From positions 59,472,975-59,536,974 of the forward strand of contig JACSVZ010000007.1 of NCBI GenBank assembly GCA_014706295.1: a stretch of 64,000 bases of DNA. Direction: 5' to 3'. Positions 36,061 to 50,000 of this stretch are shown here, in pieces (within the stretch, counting starts at the first letter, position 1; each line of letters opens with the position of its first letter). Below the pieces are notes generated by a model. That model saw only the letters and a list, made by a program, of their open reading frames with translations, was not told where the DNA came from and ran no database searches. A program made the translations under genes and the position numbers. The stretch is from Lycocorax pyrrhopterus obiensis (Eukaryota; Chordata; Aves; Passeriformes; Paradisaeidae).

Positions 36061-37600
36061 AGGTTTTACTGGTTTTTATGTTCTGTCCTACTTTCTGTTG
36101 TGTATATTTGATATACTTTCTGAATGATAACATAAAGACAGATTAACAGATTAAAACTTTTTTAGATTTTTTACTAAATCTGGTATAATCAGGTTCCTAC
36201 GCTGGAATGAAATCTCATGACATTTGATCAGGTCCTAATTTGCATGATATATTAATTAGTCATCGTTTCTTTATCTTACAGAATTTTGTCATTTGGTACA
36301 TAGCTGTGGTTCTTGCAGAAAATTATTTTCTTCCCGTATAAGTTTTGTGCTCATTTTATTTTGGAAGGCTTTGGATGTTTTAATTTAGGGTGTTAAACAT
36401 TGCACAGTACATTGCTCAGTTAATTGCATTGGTTTTAATATGGAAGAGATAAATGAAAAGGAAAAAAAATCCTTGATGTTCAGGACGCAAAATCTTCCAA
36501 GAAAAGAGTTGAATTTGAAAACTTAAATGTAAAATTTTTGGACCTATAGCATTTGACAAGTTTGAATTCAATGGTACTTTCTATACACAATTGTTTGGGT
36601 TCATTAGTGCAAAGATCAAAATTCAATTTCATAACTGGTCAAAGTGAGGGGCATTTGTAGAGAAATGCAGTCCCTACCTTTTAAGAGGAAAATGAGCTTT
36701 TTGATGCCTGACTGACATTATTAACTGTCAATTATTGGCTATAAAATAACTTTCAGAAATACAAGGTTTGTATAAACTGTTTTTACCAGATTCATGAAAA
36801 GGTTTGCTCCTCTGTGCTGGTCAGTTTATCAGGACATTATAAAGATCATTAAAAAGAGTCAGTGAGAGGATGATTTGGATCCCTGTCCCTCCCATGCCTC
36901 TGGTGGAGCTGCTTGGAGGACCAGCTGAAATGGAGAAATGAAAATCAACATATATTTAGTGCATGCAAACTGTGATGTAAGGAATAGGAGGAAATTTGGA
37001 AAAGAAGACTGTTCAGATGTTATGGAACATTTTGTACTCTTCCAGAATTTTAACCTGAGTTAATCCTGCGATGAGGGTCCCTCAGATAGTAGATCTCACA
37101 GGTTAACATTTTAAAGTTTCATTACCAAGCTGCATTGGTTATTTTTTGAACTCTTTCTGTTATTAAATGCAATTAAATACAGAAAATACAGCCTTAACCA
37201 CTGCTCCTTCAGTGTTCTTTCTTTGCAGGCTGTTGAAATTCTAACTGTGAAATCTCAGAGGGGCTAGAAAATAGATTCTCATGCAGATATTATGAAAACT
37301 TTAAAAAAACCCCACCAGTGGCAGTAAAGGGATTCATTATCTGCTGTTTTGAAAATTTCATTTGTTTTGACATATTCTGTATTATTTTTATAGGCTATAT
37401 TTAATTCTCATAGCAAAACTGAAAAAAAAAAAAAGGAAACCCAAGCAACTGGAAACAAAATGGAATTTAAAGAGACAAACACTTTGGCATTCTTAGAAAA
37501 GAGAATCTGTGGCACAGAGGTTTCCCCTTCTGAATGTCACCTGAATTACAAGGCATTGCAAAAGGTGTGAACAAGCCAAATAATCCATATATTCTGTGGA
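36061..37600. other. AT-rich unique sequence
   Basis: I see no repeat family, no splice-bounded open frame and no RNA gene in this stretch. It is mostly AT-rich, with A runs near 36.46 and 37.42 kb. Confidence 0.6.
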
Positions 37601-38707
37601 CTTGTCCGTGTCACTCCCATGGAGCTCAATGTGCAGATCCTCGATTTACCACTCTAATTAAAATTTTATAATTATTGTTACTATAGATTAGTTGCTTCTC
37701 TCCTGGTCTGCCTTTTGATAGGTTGTAGGACCAAAGTGAAGGAGGGAAAAGCTGAGACTCTTGCTGGTGAATCAAACCCCACTTTTGAAGCTCCCCTGTA
37801 CAATCTGAGCTAAGAATCCCTAAAAAGAAGAAAATATGAGTTCCTGGAAACTTGTGTAAAACCATTTCTCACAACTCTACTATTTTTCTTGGTGGCAGAA
37901 CTATTTCATTAATGTCCTCATGAAATGAATGTTGCCATTAATTAACAATGTAATTACTGTAAAAAATGAACTGCAGCCAGCATCCTGCCATGGCCCTTGG
38001 TCTTTCAGGCAGTTACAAATGTCTTATCTTTACTCTTCTGAGTAGGAACTTCAGTAGAAAAATTTTTGCTGGGGAAGTTGACCAAGTTGTTTCGAGGGTC
38101 CAGGGAGTTATGATCAGATGATGACCAGAGAGCTGCAGGCCAGGAATTTCACCTGAGTGGAAGAGAAGCATTGTCTTCCTGTTTCTTTTTTGTTTCTTCC
38201 TCTCTTTTTTGGGGTTTGGTTTGTTTGCCTGGGTTTTTTTAAATGGCCGGGTGCTGCATTTTAAATACCTCATCCATGTATTTTTTCCTTCACATTTTTT
38301 GCCACATGCTCCCAAATCCTGGTCAACATGGATTTCTGGTTCTCTATCTGTTTGCTGTAAGACTCTTAGGGTGCTGGGGTTTCTTACCCCTGCTTTTTCC
38401 CTTTGGTACCCTCTCCTCCTCTGTATCAGATTTCTTTCCTCAAACACTTCTTTGGGTAGGCTCACGCTTCTTGCACAACTCCTGTTTTGTACAGGAGATT
38501 AAGAAAGGAAGCAAGTATCCCTTGTTCTGAGTGCATCCTGTAAAACACAAAAAGGCACAATGTTCACCCAAGAAAGAAGTATAAATCTGTGTTCAAACTT
38601 TTGTTCTGTAGACCAGCAGGTTGGACTTACCTACCTGAAAGCATATGATTTCTCCCTGTGTACTTTTTCTATGGAAAATATTGTCTCTCCCCACAAGCCT
38701 TCCTTGA

Positions 38708-38747
38708 CTTTGGGTTGGAAGGGACCTTCAAGACCATCTTGTTTAAG
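38708..38747 (-). repeat. CR1 LINE remnant (antisense, about 40 bp)
   Basis: GGGTTGGAAGGGACCTTCAA followed by GACCATCTTGTT matches the near-terminal CR1 block; flanking similarity is gone. Confidence 0.6.
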
Positions 38748-40868
38748 TGGTACTACAAGACCTTGTAGTAGAAATCCCACTAGCTCTGTATGTCCTTGCC
38801 TTCTTTGCAAGTTTTATTCTCATCAGAAATATTAAACGGAATTAATGAATAAAGATAGAATGGAATACAGCTCAAAAACCTGTAGACATAGGTTACGTTC
38901 ACATGAGAGACCTGAAAATTAGACTGCATGGGTTTTTTCTTAATTTTAAAATTGATTTATTTCGTTAACACCCTCCTAAATATGTCTGCAACGATTTTGT
39001 TTATTAGGATTCAGCTCGATTCTGAGTTACTGCTTTTACAGTGAAAAATTGCCCAGGAAAAGAAGGATTTCAATTAACCTGGAAAGGTAAGAGAGAGATT
39101 TTTATTCTGGCTCAGAGTTTTTACTACTGAGGCCATGGGCTGATGTCGAAAGGCTTGAGAGGCACTGAGAGGTCTGATGAGCTTGAAGAAGAGGTTTTGT
39201 GTGCTGGGATGCGAGGGAAGAGAGGATGATGAGGTTAGGATGTTGATTTGGGATGCACTAAATGTGCAGTAAGAGGATGGGGCAGACAGATGGATGTGGG
39301 AGGATTGTGGGGAGATTTGTCAGCAAGGATGAGGTCAGGTTCCTGGTCTGGCAAGCTGAGTGTGCAGTTTCCATAGTCATCCTTGCTGACTTGCTCTTTG
39401 CTTTTTTTTATGGTATTATTGACTTTCACTGTGTGTGGGGAAAATCTAAATCCAGTGGGGACTCTATACACATCTGCCCAAGGGGGCTTTCCTAGCTGTG
39501 TCCATAACCTCTCCTCCAGAAGTGTGCATATCAAACAAGAGGCTGGGCCATTAAAAACTCTGCCATGCTGGGATCAGGCAGCACGAGGTGGGAGCCACAT
39601 TGTCCCCATCCCACGGTGACTCCACCTGCTCTTCTACAGCATTCACGGTTGTGACCCAAATCACCTATATTCCTATTTCCTGTTTCTCTTTCATCTTCCT
39701 GCACTTGCCTCCATCAGCCCAGACCCGTGATTCCTCCCTGCCTCCTCTGATATTGCATGCCCACCATCCCATCCTTCGTCATCAAGGCTTCCCCATTTTA
39801 GGCACTGGTTGAAGTTTTCTCTGAATTTTTGTAGTAAATCTGTTGGAGTGAGTGATGGTGGTCAAGACATCCCCCAAGGCTGCTGAGCTTCTTTCTCAAA
39901 GAAAGTAGGGCACTGAAATGCTGAATATGAACTGTGCAGCTTTCAAAGATTCCAAGAGCTCCTTTGGTCCATAGCAGATGCTCAGTCCCCAGGGAAACTG
40001 ACTGACTCTTGGTCAACAGTCTGATCTGAGACAGGATAAATCAGATGCCAAGAGTGCAGGAAATATCCTCTTTGCATGTCTGACCTCAGAAAGGTGGATT
40101 TACAGCCGGCCTTCAGCATTGTTCTCATTCTGCTGGTGGAGAGATTGTGCTCCCACATCACAAAGGACAGCCACGGTCATGTAACTCCTCAAGCCTCCCT
40201 AAAAATCAGGGCTGAGGCTGTCACTGCTGAGGAAACCATTGTGCTGGATTCATTCTCATGCTCTTTGTGGCTGTGTTCTGAGCTATGCAGAACATACGAA
40301 AGAGATGCTGAATATACCTTGATACTCTCCTACTCTGTCTTTTCCTTGATAAGATCCATTCTGAAAGAATTTCCCCCTCATCTAATACAGTGCTGATGAG
40401 ACTGTTGTCAGAGGATTGCCCTTTCTTTGGTGTCCTGAGCAGAACTAGGTATAAACAGCAATTGTATCTGCTTATTTTCACTCAGTGACACACTCCTAGC
40501 ATTTTCTCCTTTTTTAACTTTTCTTGCTTTGCTTTATTTCGTCCTATTTTGACGAAACAACTGAAGTTGCTTTTTTTCTTCTCCATTTTTCTTTAGGGGC
40601 TTTCAGTATTTCTTGCACTTGCCCCCCACTATTTTCATCTGCAAAATGCCTCTGTCTGAATGCTGTGTTATGGATATGATGTGTGTGAGGGGAATAAATT
40701 TCTTTGTAGGAGTCGTGTCAGATCAAGCTCATTCTTTGTTTGGAGCATTGCAGTGATGCAAAATATCAAAGTAGTCCACAGAAATGAGACTCAGCTCACC
40801 TTTCTCTGCCTTCCTCATACACCTGTTTCTGCCAAGGGAGCCATTTCCTCTTTTCTCCATATTTTACT

Positions 40869-40888
40869 CTTTTTTTTTTTTTTTTTTA
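40869..40888. repeat. Poly-T run
   Basis: About 18 consecutive T followed by ACTGATTTTTCTGCTACAG. A pyrimidine run plus CAG resembles an acceptor, but no coding exon follows. Confidence 0.8.
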
Positions 40889-42679
40889 CTGATTTTTCTG
40901 CTACAGTCCTTTATTAAAAAAAATTTAAAGCTCATGAGAATATCCAAACATCTATACTTTGAGTTTATCTGATGTTTCTAGTCTTTGATCACAGGACTGG
41001 ATACGACAGGTTTACCTGACTTCAGAGTCTCAGAGGGAACAAAAACAGGTAGTGCAGCATTTGACATTGAAGTCCTGCACAGAAGTGAGTTCAGAGTCCT
41101 GTGTTGCTTCACATCCTGGGCCCGATTTCATTCCTTTGTGTGGCTTTATTTCATGCCTATCATCTTGTCTCTCTGTTCTCCAAGTGTCCCAGCCCACACA
41201 GATTGTTCCTGTCCTCCCTTTCTGTGCCTTTACCTACTGCAGCAAAACAGAGGGGATGTATTTTTCCGCTGAAAAGTCATTTAACTTGTGACTTGTGTTT
41301 CTTTGGCTCTAACCAAGATGAGATTCCAGTGTGCTGAGAAATGCACATACAGCAAATTAGACTTTTTTTTGGCCGGATCTGCTCATGATTATATTTAAGT
41401 GCTCATCAGGAATAGGTGGGTGAAGTTCAAATCAGCTTCAGTTCCCAAAATAGCCATTCTGGGTAAGACTCAGTGCTGGTCCTACCAGGATCCTGTCTTC
41501 TGCAGTGATCAATAGTCCTCCTTGGAGAAGTAATGCAGAACAGTCAAATATAGAATGACCCTTCTTCTGTATAATCTCCATGACAAATGGCGTGTCAGGA
41601 ACTTCTCTGGATGAGGATGATATCTGCATTTTAATAGCTTTTGATGGAATTTTATGCTATGCTGGATCTTCAGTGCAATATTCTCCTATCACTGATGGAT
41701 TCTTTTAGCTCACATACAAATTTATCCTCCCTAATAACTTACATAGTTTATTTATTATGGACAAGAATTCCCTTGTTTTAAACCTGCTGTCTCGAAAGTT
41801 TATTGGCATCCTGCAGTTCTTGTGTTGTGAGAAACAGTAACTCGTCTCTTCAACTCCTCAACAGCGAAGATGTGTGTGATTTTTACACAACTTGATGTCC
41901 CTTCAGTCGCCTCTTTTTCAGGCTGATCAAAAACAATTGGAAAAATCACCCTAGATAATTGTTACCCATGCTTTACTGACTGAGTGGGATAATGATTCCT
42001 GTTAGTTTGCAGGAGGTCTGGCCTCATACTGGAATTAATCTGTTTTTTTCCTTAAGAACTCAGGTGATGGGATAGAGCAAATGCTTATCATAGCTGCAGA
42101 TGACAAACATGATAAGAGTGGGAGCACCCTCTGCAGGGAAGAACTAGAATTCAGAATTATTTTAGCAAGCCAGAAAATTAATTTAAAGGAAGAAAAGGTT
42201 CATAATAATAATATTTTTTTTTAAATCCATGTTTCAGCGTTTAGGTAGAAACAGTTTTTGTGCAAATCCATCATGAGGGAGGTACTTAAGCAGTGATAAA
42301 CAGAATTAAAGCTGAAAAGTTGAACATAAGTCAACGAAGATTTGTAGCAATGAAAAAGGCAACAGTCAGACCAGTGTGTGTGAAAAGGTGGCCTGGCAAA
42401 GTTTAAGGTGTGTGTTCTCACCTGTAGCTTTGGTATAGGACAGACCTGGAGTTTAAAGGCAGATGCAGATTATTTTGAGATCCAAGAGGAGTTCAATAAA
42501 GATGGTGAAAAAAAGGTTGAAGAACTGTGCAACTTTTCCATTTAAAACAGGTAAATCTAAGAGAAGACATGGTAGGAGCTATCAAATAAATAAAAATCCC
42601 TGGCAAGCCAGTAAGATTTTCTCCTTGTCCATTTTTTTCAGACAAATAACTGGCAACAGAACAGATTTAACATAAGAAA

Positions 42680-42890
42680 AAGGCCCTTAGAAAGCACTGA
42701 CAGCACACAGAGTAAGCCCCTGGAATCAAACTGGAATCAGCTGTCTGAGCATTGCAGAGACAGAGAATTTCTACCACCAGGGTTTTTAAGGACAAATCAA
42801 ACATCTGTCAGGGGTACTTGGGTCTAATTGATTCTGCTGTAGAGCAGAGATGGACTAAGATGACCTTTTGAGATTACTTTCAGTATTCTT
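42680..42890 (+). repeat. Old CR1-like LINE tail (sense)
   Basis: GGTTTTTAAGGACAAATCAA, then GATGGACTAAGATGACCTTT and TGAGATTACTTTCAGTATTC match the layout of an older CR1 terminus ('ggactagatgacct...'). Divergence is high and the 5' limit is uncertain. Confidence 0.55.
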
Positions 42891-44805
42891 TTTTCTACTG
42901 TAAAAAGAAGTAGAATTAAACCTAAGCAGGCTGACCTTGGAAGAAACCCAGAGAGAAACAAAAGAGAAGTATGCAAAATATATAAAAAAAAAAAAAAAAG
43001 ATGAAGACCAGTTAAGTCAATCAGTTACTGATAGACCCTGCTTTTATTTATGAAAGCTCGACTCTAATGTTCAGTCATCACACTGTCTAAAAACTCTTTC
43101 TCTGCTTTGCAGAAAAGAAAGATGAGATTTGGAAGGAAACAAAGAGGAATATCCAAGGGCAAGGCACCTGCCTGAGGCATAATCAATATCGTGTGTCTGG
43201 TGCATTCAGTCAGGGATTGTAGGAAAAGGCTTCCCTGGCACGTGCAGGGGGCTGGGATGCAGGTGAGGTGTGGCATAGGCCTGTGAAACGTGGAATATTC
43301 TGTACATCCTTCAGGCCCTTGGCTATCAGCTCTCTCTGATCACATCTGCCTGGAAACAAAGGCTTCCCTCAAGAAGAAAATTTATCTGGGTACTGATAGA
43401 GCTGATCCAACATTAATGAGTCCACACAATTTTGTGGGAGCAAAGGAGGAAGAGTTTCCGTGCTTGAGCAGGACCTGTGCTGCTCTGGCTCTTCTCAGCC
43501 ATTTTTTTTGGTGCCACAGACACAAGTGGCTCATGTTGATTTTGGGAACTCCTAAAATTTGTTCAACAGAGTGAAATGGATGATGTTGTTGAAAGAAAAA
43601 CTGTCTTTTTAATGTCAGAGGAATACATTAACCTTTGCATTTCCATAAGCTAAAACTCATTTTATTCTTCCTGATCTCTCTAGAAACAGTGAAGCTCTTT
43701 GGAAAATATTTAGAAAACTGGGGTAATATTCAGTTGTAATTATTTTTTTTCACAGAGCAATAATAAAACAAGATATTTAATAGGGAACTCAAGTCAGCAA
43801 TAGGCAAAAGCCTGAATGACCTGACTGACAGTGCTTCATGGTAACATGTTAATAACTACTTCAAAACAAAAAAAAAAGTGACTTTTTTCTTTTTAAGAAG
43901 CCATTCTTAAGAATATCTTTCAGTCGTTATATTTTATTTTTTTGGCCCAGTAATCCACCCCATTGTAACTCTTAACTCTGTTGTAAATCTTCTGAAGAGA
44001 GGGTCAGAGGAGATCTTTATTCAAAAGATAAACTTAAATTTTCTGTTGTACTGGTTTGCATAAATCTATTTCACTTACCATGTAAAAACTAAAATTGCCT
44101 TTTGCAAATAAGGCACTACCATCTCTGAAGTCATATGAGGCCAATTATTAAATCTGCGTTTTCCAGCACTGTTTAAAAGTCTTGGCTATAGAAACAATTT
44201 TTCCTGATATTCCTTTTGTTGGTCTGATACTCAAACTTTTCTTAATCCTGTACCTCATAATGTTCAGCTCATCAGCCTTGTAACATTTTTCCAGTTGGGT
44301 GTGGTTTTAATTTTTAACAGAAATTCAAATAAACTATCAAGAAAGTTTTTTCACCAGTTATCCTGTCAGAAAGACAAACTTTGGGGTTTTCTCTGCAAGG
44401 ATTGGGTACTTGAAAAAGTTCCTTCAGAGCTACAGGTCTGGTGGCCTGTCAAGCTGTGAGAAAACAAGATAAGCAAAACAAGTTTCTTAATATTTTGAGG
44501 GCTTTTTTTTTCATTTTAAGAAAAAATAAATTGTACTCTGTGTCCCTACAGGAATTTCTGGGAAACAAGTGGGAAATACTGAACACAGTGCCAGCTCTAA
44601 CAACAAAAATCCAGCAATGAGAGGAAGAGATCAGTGGTACTCAGAGCAGGCTACAATACCAAGCTGGAAGGACTGGATACTCCAGTTGTCAAAAAAATCC
44701 TGAATGGGTGCTCACTGTAAGATATACTGAACTTCTTTCTTTTTCCACTTTTTTTTTTTCCTTCTAAAGCATACAGTATGTTAATTCTTAACTGCTTTCG
44801 TCAGG

Positions 44806-45083
44806 CACTGTAGTGATGGAACAAGGGGGAATGGCTTCAAACTGAAGGAGAGGAGGTTTAGATTAGATGTCAAGAAGAAATTCTTCCCTGTGAGGGTGGT
44901 GAGGGCCTGGCACAGGTTGCCCAGAGAAGCTGTGGCTGCCCCATCCCTGGCAGTGTTCCAGGCCAGGCTGGATGGGGCTTGGAGCAAGCTGGGATAGTGG
45001 AAGGTGTCCCTGCCTTTGGCAGGGGGGTGGGACTGCATGGCCTTTTAGTCTCTTTCAATCCAAACTATTCCATGATTCTCTGA
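44806..45083 (+). repeat. CR1 LINE 3' fragment (sense)
   Basis: ACAAGGGGGAATGGCTTCAA, GAGAGGAGGTTTAGATTAGA, CTGTGAGGGTGGTGAGGGCC and TTGCCCAGAGAAGCTGTGGC are followed by the tail CCATGATTCTCTG. It is the sense-strand equivalent of the copies at 9.9 and 21.1 kb. Confidence 0.92.
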
Positions 45084-46640
45084 ACCTATAAAACACAAGC
45101 AGTGCGTCCAATCCTCCTGCTGCAGACTGAGACCATTTATTGGAAGAACCAGGAATGCTTTAAGGCACAGCCTGGATATGATCATCCTTAACTTCCACTT
45201 CCTAAAGAGCCATGGCAATAGCAGTGAGGGGGCTGTAAAACAGTCTGAGCATCACTGATGTTCCCAGAACTGCATGTTTGGTTTTCCACAACGGATAAAT
45301 AAAACTAACAGAGCCCAACTTCTGCAGCTTGTGGCTGGGTAGTTATCGCAGCAGGACTACGTGGTTAATTAATGTTTATGTTCTTCAGAATTTTAATGGG
45401 AGCAATTTGTACTGCTGTGTCTGTGGCTGATATAAATACATATATATAATTCTTTTAATGCTACTGAGAGAAGATGATAAAAAGACTTTATTAATTTGTA
45501 TTTCACATTTCAGGTTTAGCTGAAGGCCAAAGCACTGGAGTCCAGCAGGAAGGTCAGTGGTCGGGGTGCCAGGCAAGGTCCATGGGGTGCACTGCCTTCC
45601 TATAAGCTTTACTTTTAACAGAAACCCTCATTCTGCTTTCAAAATCAACACATGATTCTCCAGACCTAGCAAAAGATGTACTCTTGACCTGGGACTTGTT
45701 ACTTTTCCTCTTAAAAACAAGATATAGCACAACATTTAAACCCAATGCCCACAGTCCACACAGAGAAATATACCTGAAAGACTAAAGTCCTTAGAAGTGA
45801 TATTTTAACACAAATTTTAATCCCATACTTTTCGAACTCTCCTCTAGATCACTGTGTCTGCAAATCAGGCATTGTACATAGCAGTACAGACAGCATTTGA
45901 TTTCTTTAAGAAGATCAATTACTTCCTTAATCCCTAAATAAAACCTTGCTTCTGCATGCAAGACTGAGTTTGTTTGCACACAATTTTTAGCTGCAGTGAA
46001 CCTGTCAACTGGCATTTCACATTAAAAACAAAAAATGACACAAAGCTATCAGGAAGGGCATATCAGATGTAACAAAATCAAACCTTCTGTGGAGGAGAGT
46101 GACAGCTCGAGGCAACTTGGCTGAGATGACACCTTTCAAATCCCCTGAGCTGCTGGCAGACTCTGTCCTTAGCAGTGTTGGTAGGTGACAGAATGAAAAA
46201 AGCATTATAGTCACACATATATAGAAATATGCACTGTTACAGTCAATGACCCAGACAGTGGATTTTAATCTGAGAGGATCTTCTTCCTCTTGGTTCTGGT
46301 TTTGGCCCTTCAGCACTGCTCTGCCTCTTCTTCTAGACCCTCTACAGCACCAAGTTGTGGTGACCAATACTAACCCAACTACCAAGAAGAGAAAATCTTT
46401 AATTTTACCAATCTAATGCTCTTGAGGGAGGTCTCCATACATGGAGCACACAGAGCATAAACTCTACCTTACAGAGAATTTTACAGTGCATTTCTTCTCC
46501 TTTTACCCAGCAGTCAGACTCAAACATCATGAGGAATCATGTACATGTTTCATCTTTTGATGGAAGGGAAAAGACAGTATGTTTCCACTGGTTGGGGTTA
46601 GAACCTAGAGTATGTGATGAGAAAATCAAGTTCTCTGGTA

Positions 46641-47003
46641 TATTCAAGCTCTATTTTTTTTTTATTAAAGTCTACTGAAAACCAGGCTCTATTGTTTTAT
46701 TCAAATATCATGTTAGGAAATGAACAATACACAAGCAAACCATTGTACTAGGATGTGTCCCAAGCTTTTTATACAGATTCACAGTGATAAATAGATAAAA
46801 AGACACTGCTTTTGCTCTATAACAGACACTTAGGAAGAATACAAAGTGCAGCTTTTTAACATTATACAGTCTCACCCGAGGGTGTTTCACCAGAAGTCTG
46901 GCACATTAACAACTTCTTTGAAAACAGAAGTTTCCAAAGCATGACAAGCACTAAAATTGCTTCGTCCAGATCACTGGGACAGCGTTGTTGGCACAGGCTC
47001 CTT
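46641..47003 (-). other. JKAMP: JKAMP 3' UTR with candidate poly(A) signals
   Basis: On the - strand, AATAAA occurs at 46701-46696 and again at 46646-46641, about 305-360 bases past the stop codon. No strong GT-rich downstream element is obvious, so a longer 3'UTR (AATAAA also at 45492-45487) remains possible. Confidence 0.5.
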
Positions 47004-50000
47004 TTAATGTCCATTCCCACCTTCAGAGAGGATGCGTGAGGGCTCCGTGTACTTCGCTGTCATCAAGTAGAAAAGGGCAGGGGCAGGTACCAAGGCAAGC
47101 AAAGGCAGGTCCTGCTCAAGCTTATCCAGTTTGGAAATGGAGATGATTCCATAGGCATGAAGTAACCAGTGGCTGAAGAGGACAACGAGCCTTTTCTTCC
47201 TCACAAACAGATCCTTGAAAAACTTGCAAAATAAACACAGTATCGTGTTAGCATTCAGCCTGTCACCCAGCACCTGACATTTAAGAGGTGTTCTAGGTAG
47301 AGCACAGAGACCATGTGAAGCCTCCTGGGTTTGAGCCCTTCCAGCACACACACAGTTCCTCAGTGCACCATCAGAGGGAATTTTCACATGAGATTCCTCC
47401 AGCCAAGAGGAGAAGGGATAAAGGAAGAGGCTTAAATGTAAAATACACCACGGAGAACAGGCAAGAAACAAAGTGGACTCTGCTCACTCAAGTCTTTTTT
47501 ACTCTGAGTTTTAACACAGGAAACGTGTTCACCTACCTCCACTTCAGAAGCAGACATGTACACAGCCAGTGTAACCAAAGACAGCACCAGGATGATGTAT
47601 GGGAAGGCATAATCTGAAGGCAAACACGAAACACATTAGCAGGCAAAAAATGGCATGGCTCATCCTTCAGCAGAGAGAGTTCTACCAGAGGTGTGAAGCA
47701 ACCCGAGCTACTCTAGCTGCCCTGTAGCATGACACCACTCAGCCAACACCCTAGTTGATCTAATTGTTTCAGTGCTACTCCTGAAGCAAGTTGTGGTAAA
47801 AGAAGAGCTGCTAAGAGCCTTTTTACAGGACCCCAGGGCACAAAATTATCATTACAACCTGATTGATATTGATGAATAAACCTTTTACTTCTATGTCTCA
47901 TAAAAGCAAGCGGTTTTGCACTGGGTGTTAGCAAAGTAAGTTTTCCCACGCTACATGGTCCACCAGTGATGTGTGCTGGGATAGCAGGCCAAATTCTATC
48001 TCCACAAATGAAAAATACTCCACGTGGTAACTGAAAGGGAATATCATATCACCCACACATGCACAGCAGTGAGGGTCAGCCAAGCACAACCCTTCAACTG
48101 CTCCCTCTGAGGTTTTCTGCTATTTCTTGGTAGAGTTACTCAACACTTACACCATGAACTGGAAAAGGCACATAATGAGAAAAGCAGTCAGGCTGAGTGG
48201 GGATTTTGTGGCACCTCTCCAAATGTGACAAGAATGCTGGAAGCTAAACCAAAAATAGCCCATCTCCCCAAATTTACACTGAAATCCATCTCCAAAACCA
48301 GACAAACTCTGCCTTAGCAAAAAGTAGAACTAGCTCCCTCTCACCCCCTCTATTCCTGTTTTGGGAAAGCGACAGTCTCTAGCAGCATGGCTGAGGCAAA
48401 GCAGTGTTGTCAGGAGCCTGGTGAGGACAGAGCTCCTAACGAGCAACCTTTTCAGGTGAAACCCCTCAAAATAACCCTATGCAATATCCTTATTCCCAAA
48501 GCAAAATGTGTCCCTTTCCTCTCTCCCCAAAGTCCTTTTTTAGTGTGCATTTATAGGTGTGTTCAGGAGTGTTTTTAGGAGAGAACTCACAGAGGAGGCC
48601 TCCTCCCACGGCCTGCAGCACGGTGAGGATGGGGAAGAAGTAGAGTGCTGCATAAATGCTTTTAAATCGGTCAGACCTTCCCAAACCACAGGCAACCTTC
48701 TTAACCAGGAGAGGCCGAAGCAGCATCATCAACACGAGACAGAAAGCATAATAGATAAACACAATGGTGTATCTGGGGAAAAAAAAAGAAAAATTCCTTA
48801 AAATGTGCAGTTTTCTCATGGAGATTCAGGTCACAACCAAGGAATTTGGGGTTTGTCAGTGAAGTCTAAAGACTTGATAGGCAAAGGGTGTAAACACAGA
48901 ACGATAGGCTTACTTTTCCTAGGGGAAACAGTCAAGATGTTTCCTTTCCAAGGAAAGGAAAACAAAAAGAAAAAAAAGAATTTTTAAGCTACATAGTGAC
49001 AGGATGAGAGGACATAGTCTCAAGCTGCATATGGAGAGGTTCAGGTCGGACATCAGGAGGAATGTCTTCACAGAAAGGGTGATCAAACACTGGAATGGGC
49101 TGCCCAGGGAGGTGATGGAGTCACTGTCCCTGGAGATGTTCAAGGAAAGACTCAGTGCCATGGTGGTGGTAGGCCATAAGATGGGCTCGATGATCCCAGA
49201 GGTCTTTTCCAACCTAATTGATTGGGTGGTACCCTGGGCTATGCCACTTTCTTTGATTACTCAGAAAGTCATTGTGTTGCTAAATCCATGTAAAACAGCT
49301 CAATGCACAGAAGATTCAGGGGATTGATTGTCATTGATCCCAGCTCTATCTGAACACTTTTGGCAGCTTTGAGGAGAGGCAGGGACAGAAAGCCAGCTGT
49401 ACAAAGGGCAGGGGCAGACAGGAGCACAAACACCTCACACTCACAGGGGGTACACGGCCTCGTGGGTGCAGTGCACTGTGGTGATGTAGTCGGGGCTGGG
49501 GTTGTAGAGCATCGTGTACCAGTCCGAGAGCTTCTTCACGCTGCAGGAGCGGATGTGCAGGGAGCCCACGGGGTCGCTGACCAGCAGCGTCACCACGGCC
49601 GCCACGCTGCACTCCAGCAGCGCCGTCAGGTGCTGCAGCACCGCGCTGGAACTGCGGGACAACACACACGGTCACTGCCACTCTGCCAGCTCCAGGGCAA
49701 ATCCAAACTCCCCCTGAAAAGAGGGGGCCTGGCCAGGGCAGAATCTTCTGCAGAGTTAAAATACGCTGGGCGTGGAAACTCTTTTACAATCTCAGGTGGT
49801 TTAGCGTGGAAAAGAAAAGAGCACTGAGGGTAACACTACGCATCTCAGAAGGGGTGACATTGCTACATGTGATATAAGCAAAATTTCCCAAGCTGCAAGT
49901 CCTTGTTGAAGATGGTAAACATTCATACATTAAACATCCCCAGTCCCCTATGTTTTCAGTGCTTACAGAATCATAGAATCACAGACTGATTGGGGTTAGA

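Larger units (their letters stand above)
16416..46640. other. RTN1-JKAMP intergenic interval (about 30 kb) without recognisable genes
   Basis: Both flanking genes end towards this interval (RTN1 on +, JKAMP on -). Every open frame is short, lacks a family signature and has stops or repeat-derived codons. The content I can name is CR1 fragments, two solo LTRs, a (GA)n tract, homopolymer runs and AT-rich unique sequence. The mammalian neighbour CCDC175 belongs here by synteny, but no coiled-coil-coding exon with splice sites was found by eye. Confidence 0.7.

Noticed and set aside
40869..40925. Pyrimidine run plus CTACAG considered as an exon acceptor
   Set aside because: The sequence after it is AT-rich with early stops and no matching donor.
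46017..46385. 122-codon - strand open frame downstream of JKAMP
   Set aside because: It lies in or beyond the likely 3'UTR, has no recognised domain, and probably is a chance frame.
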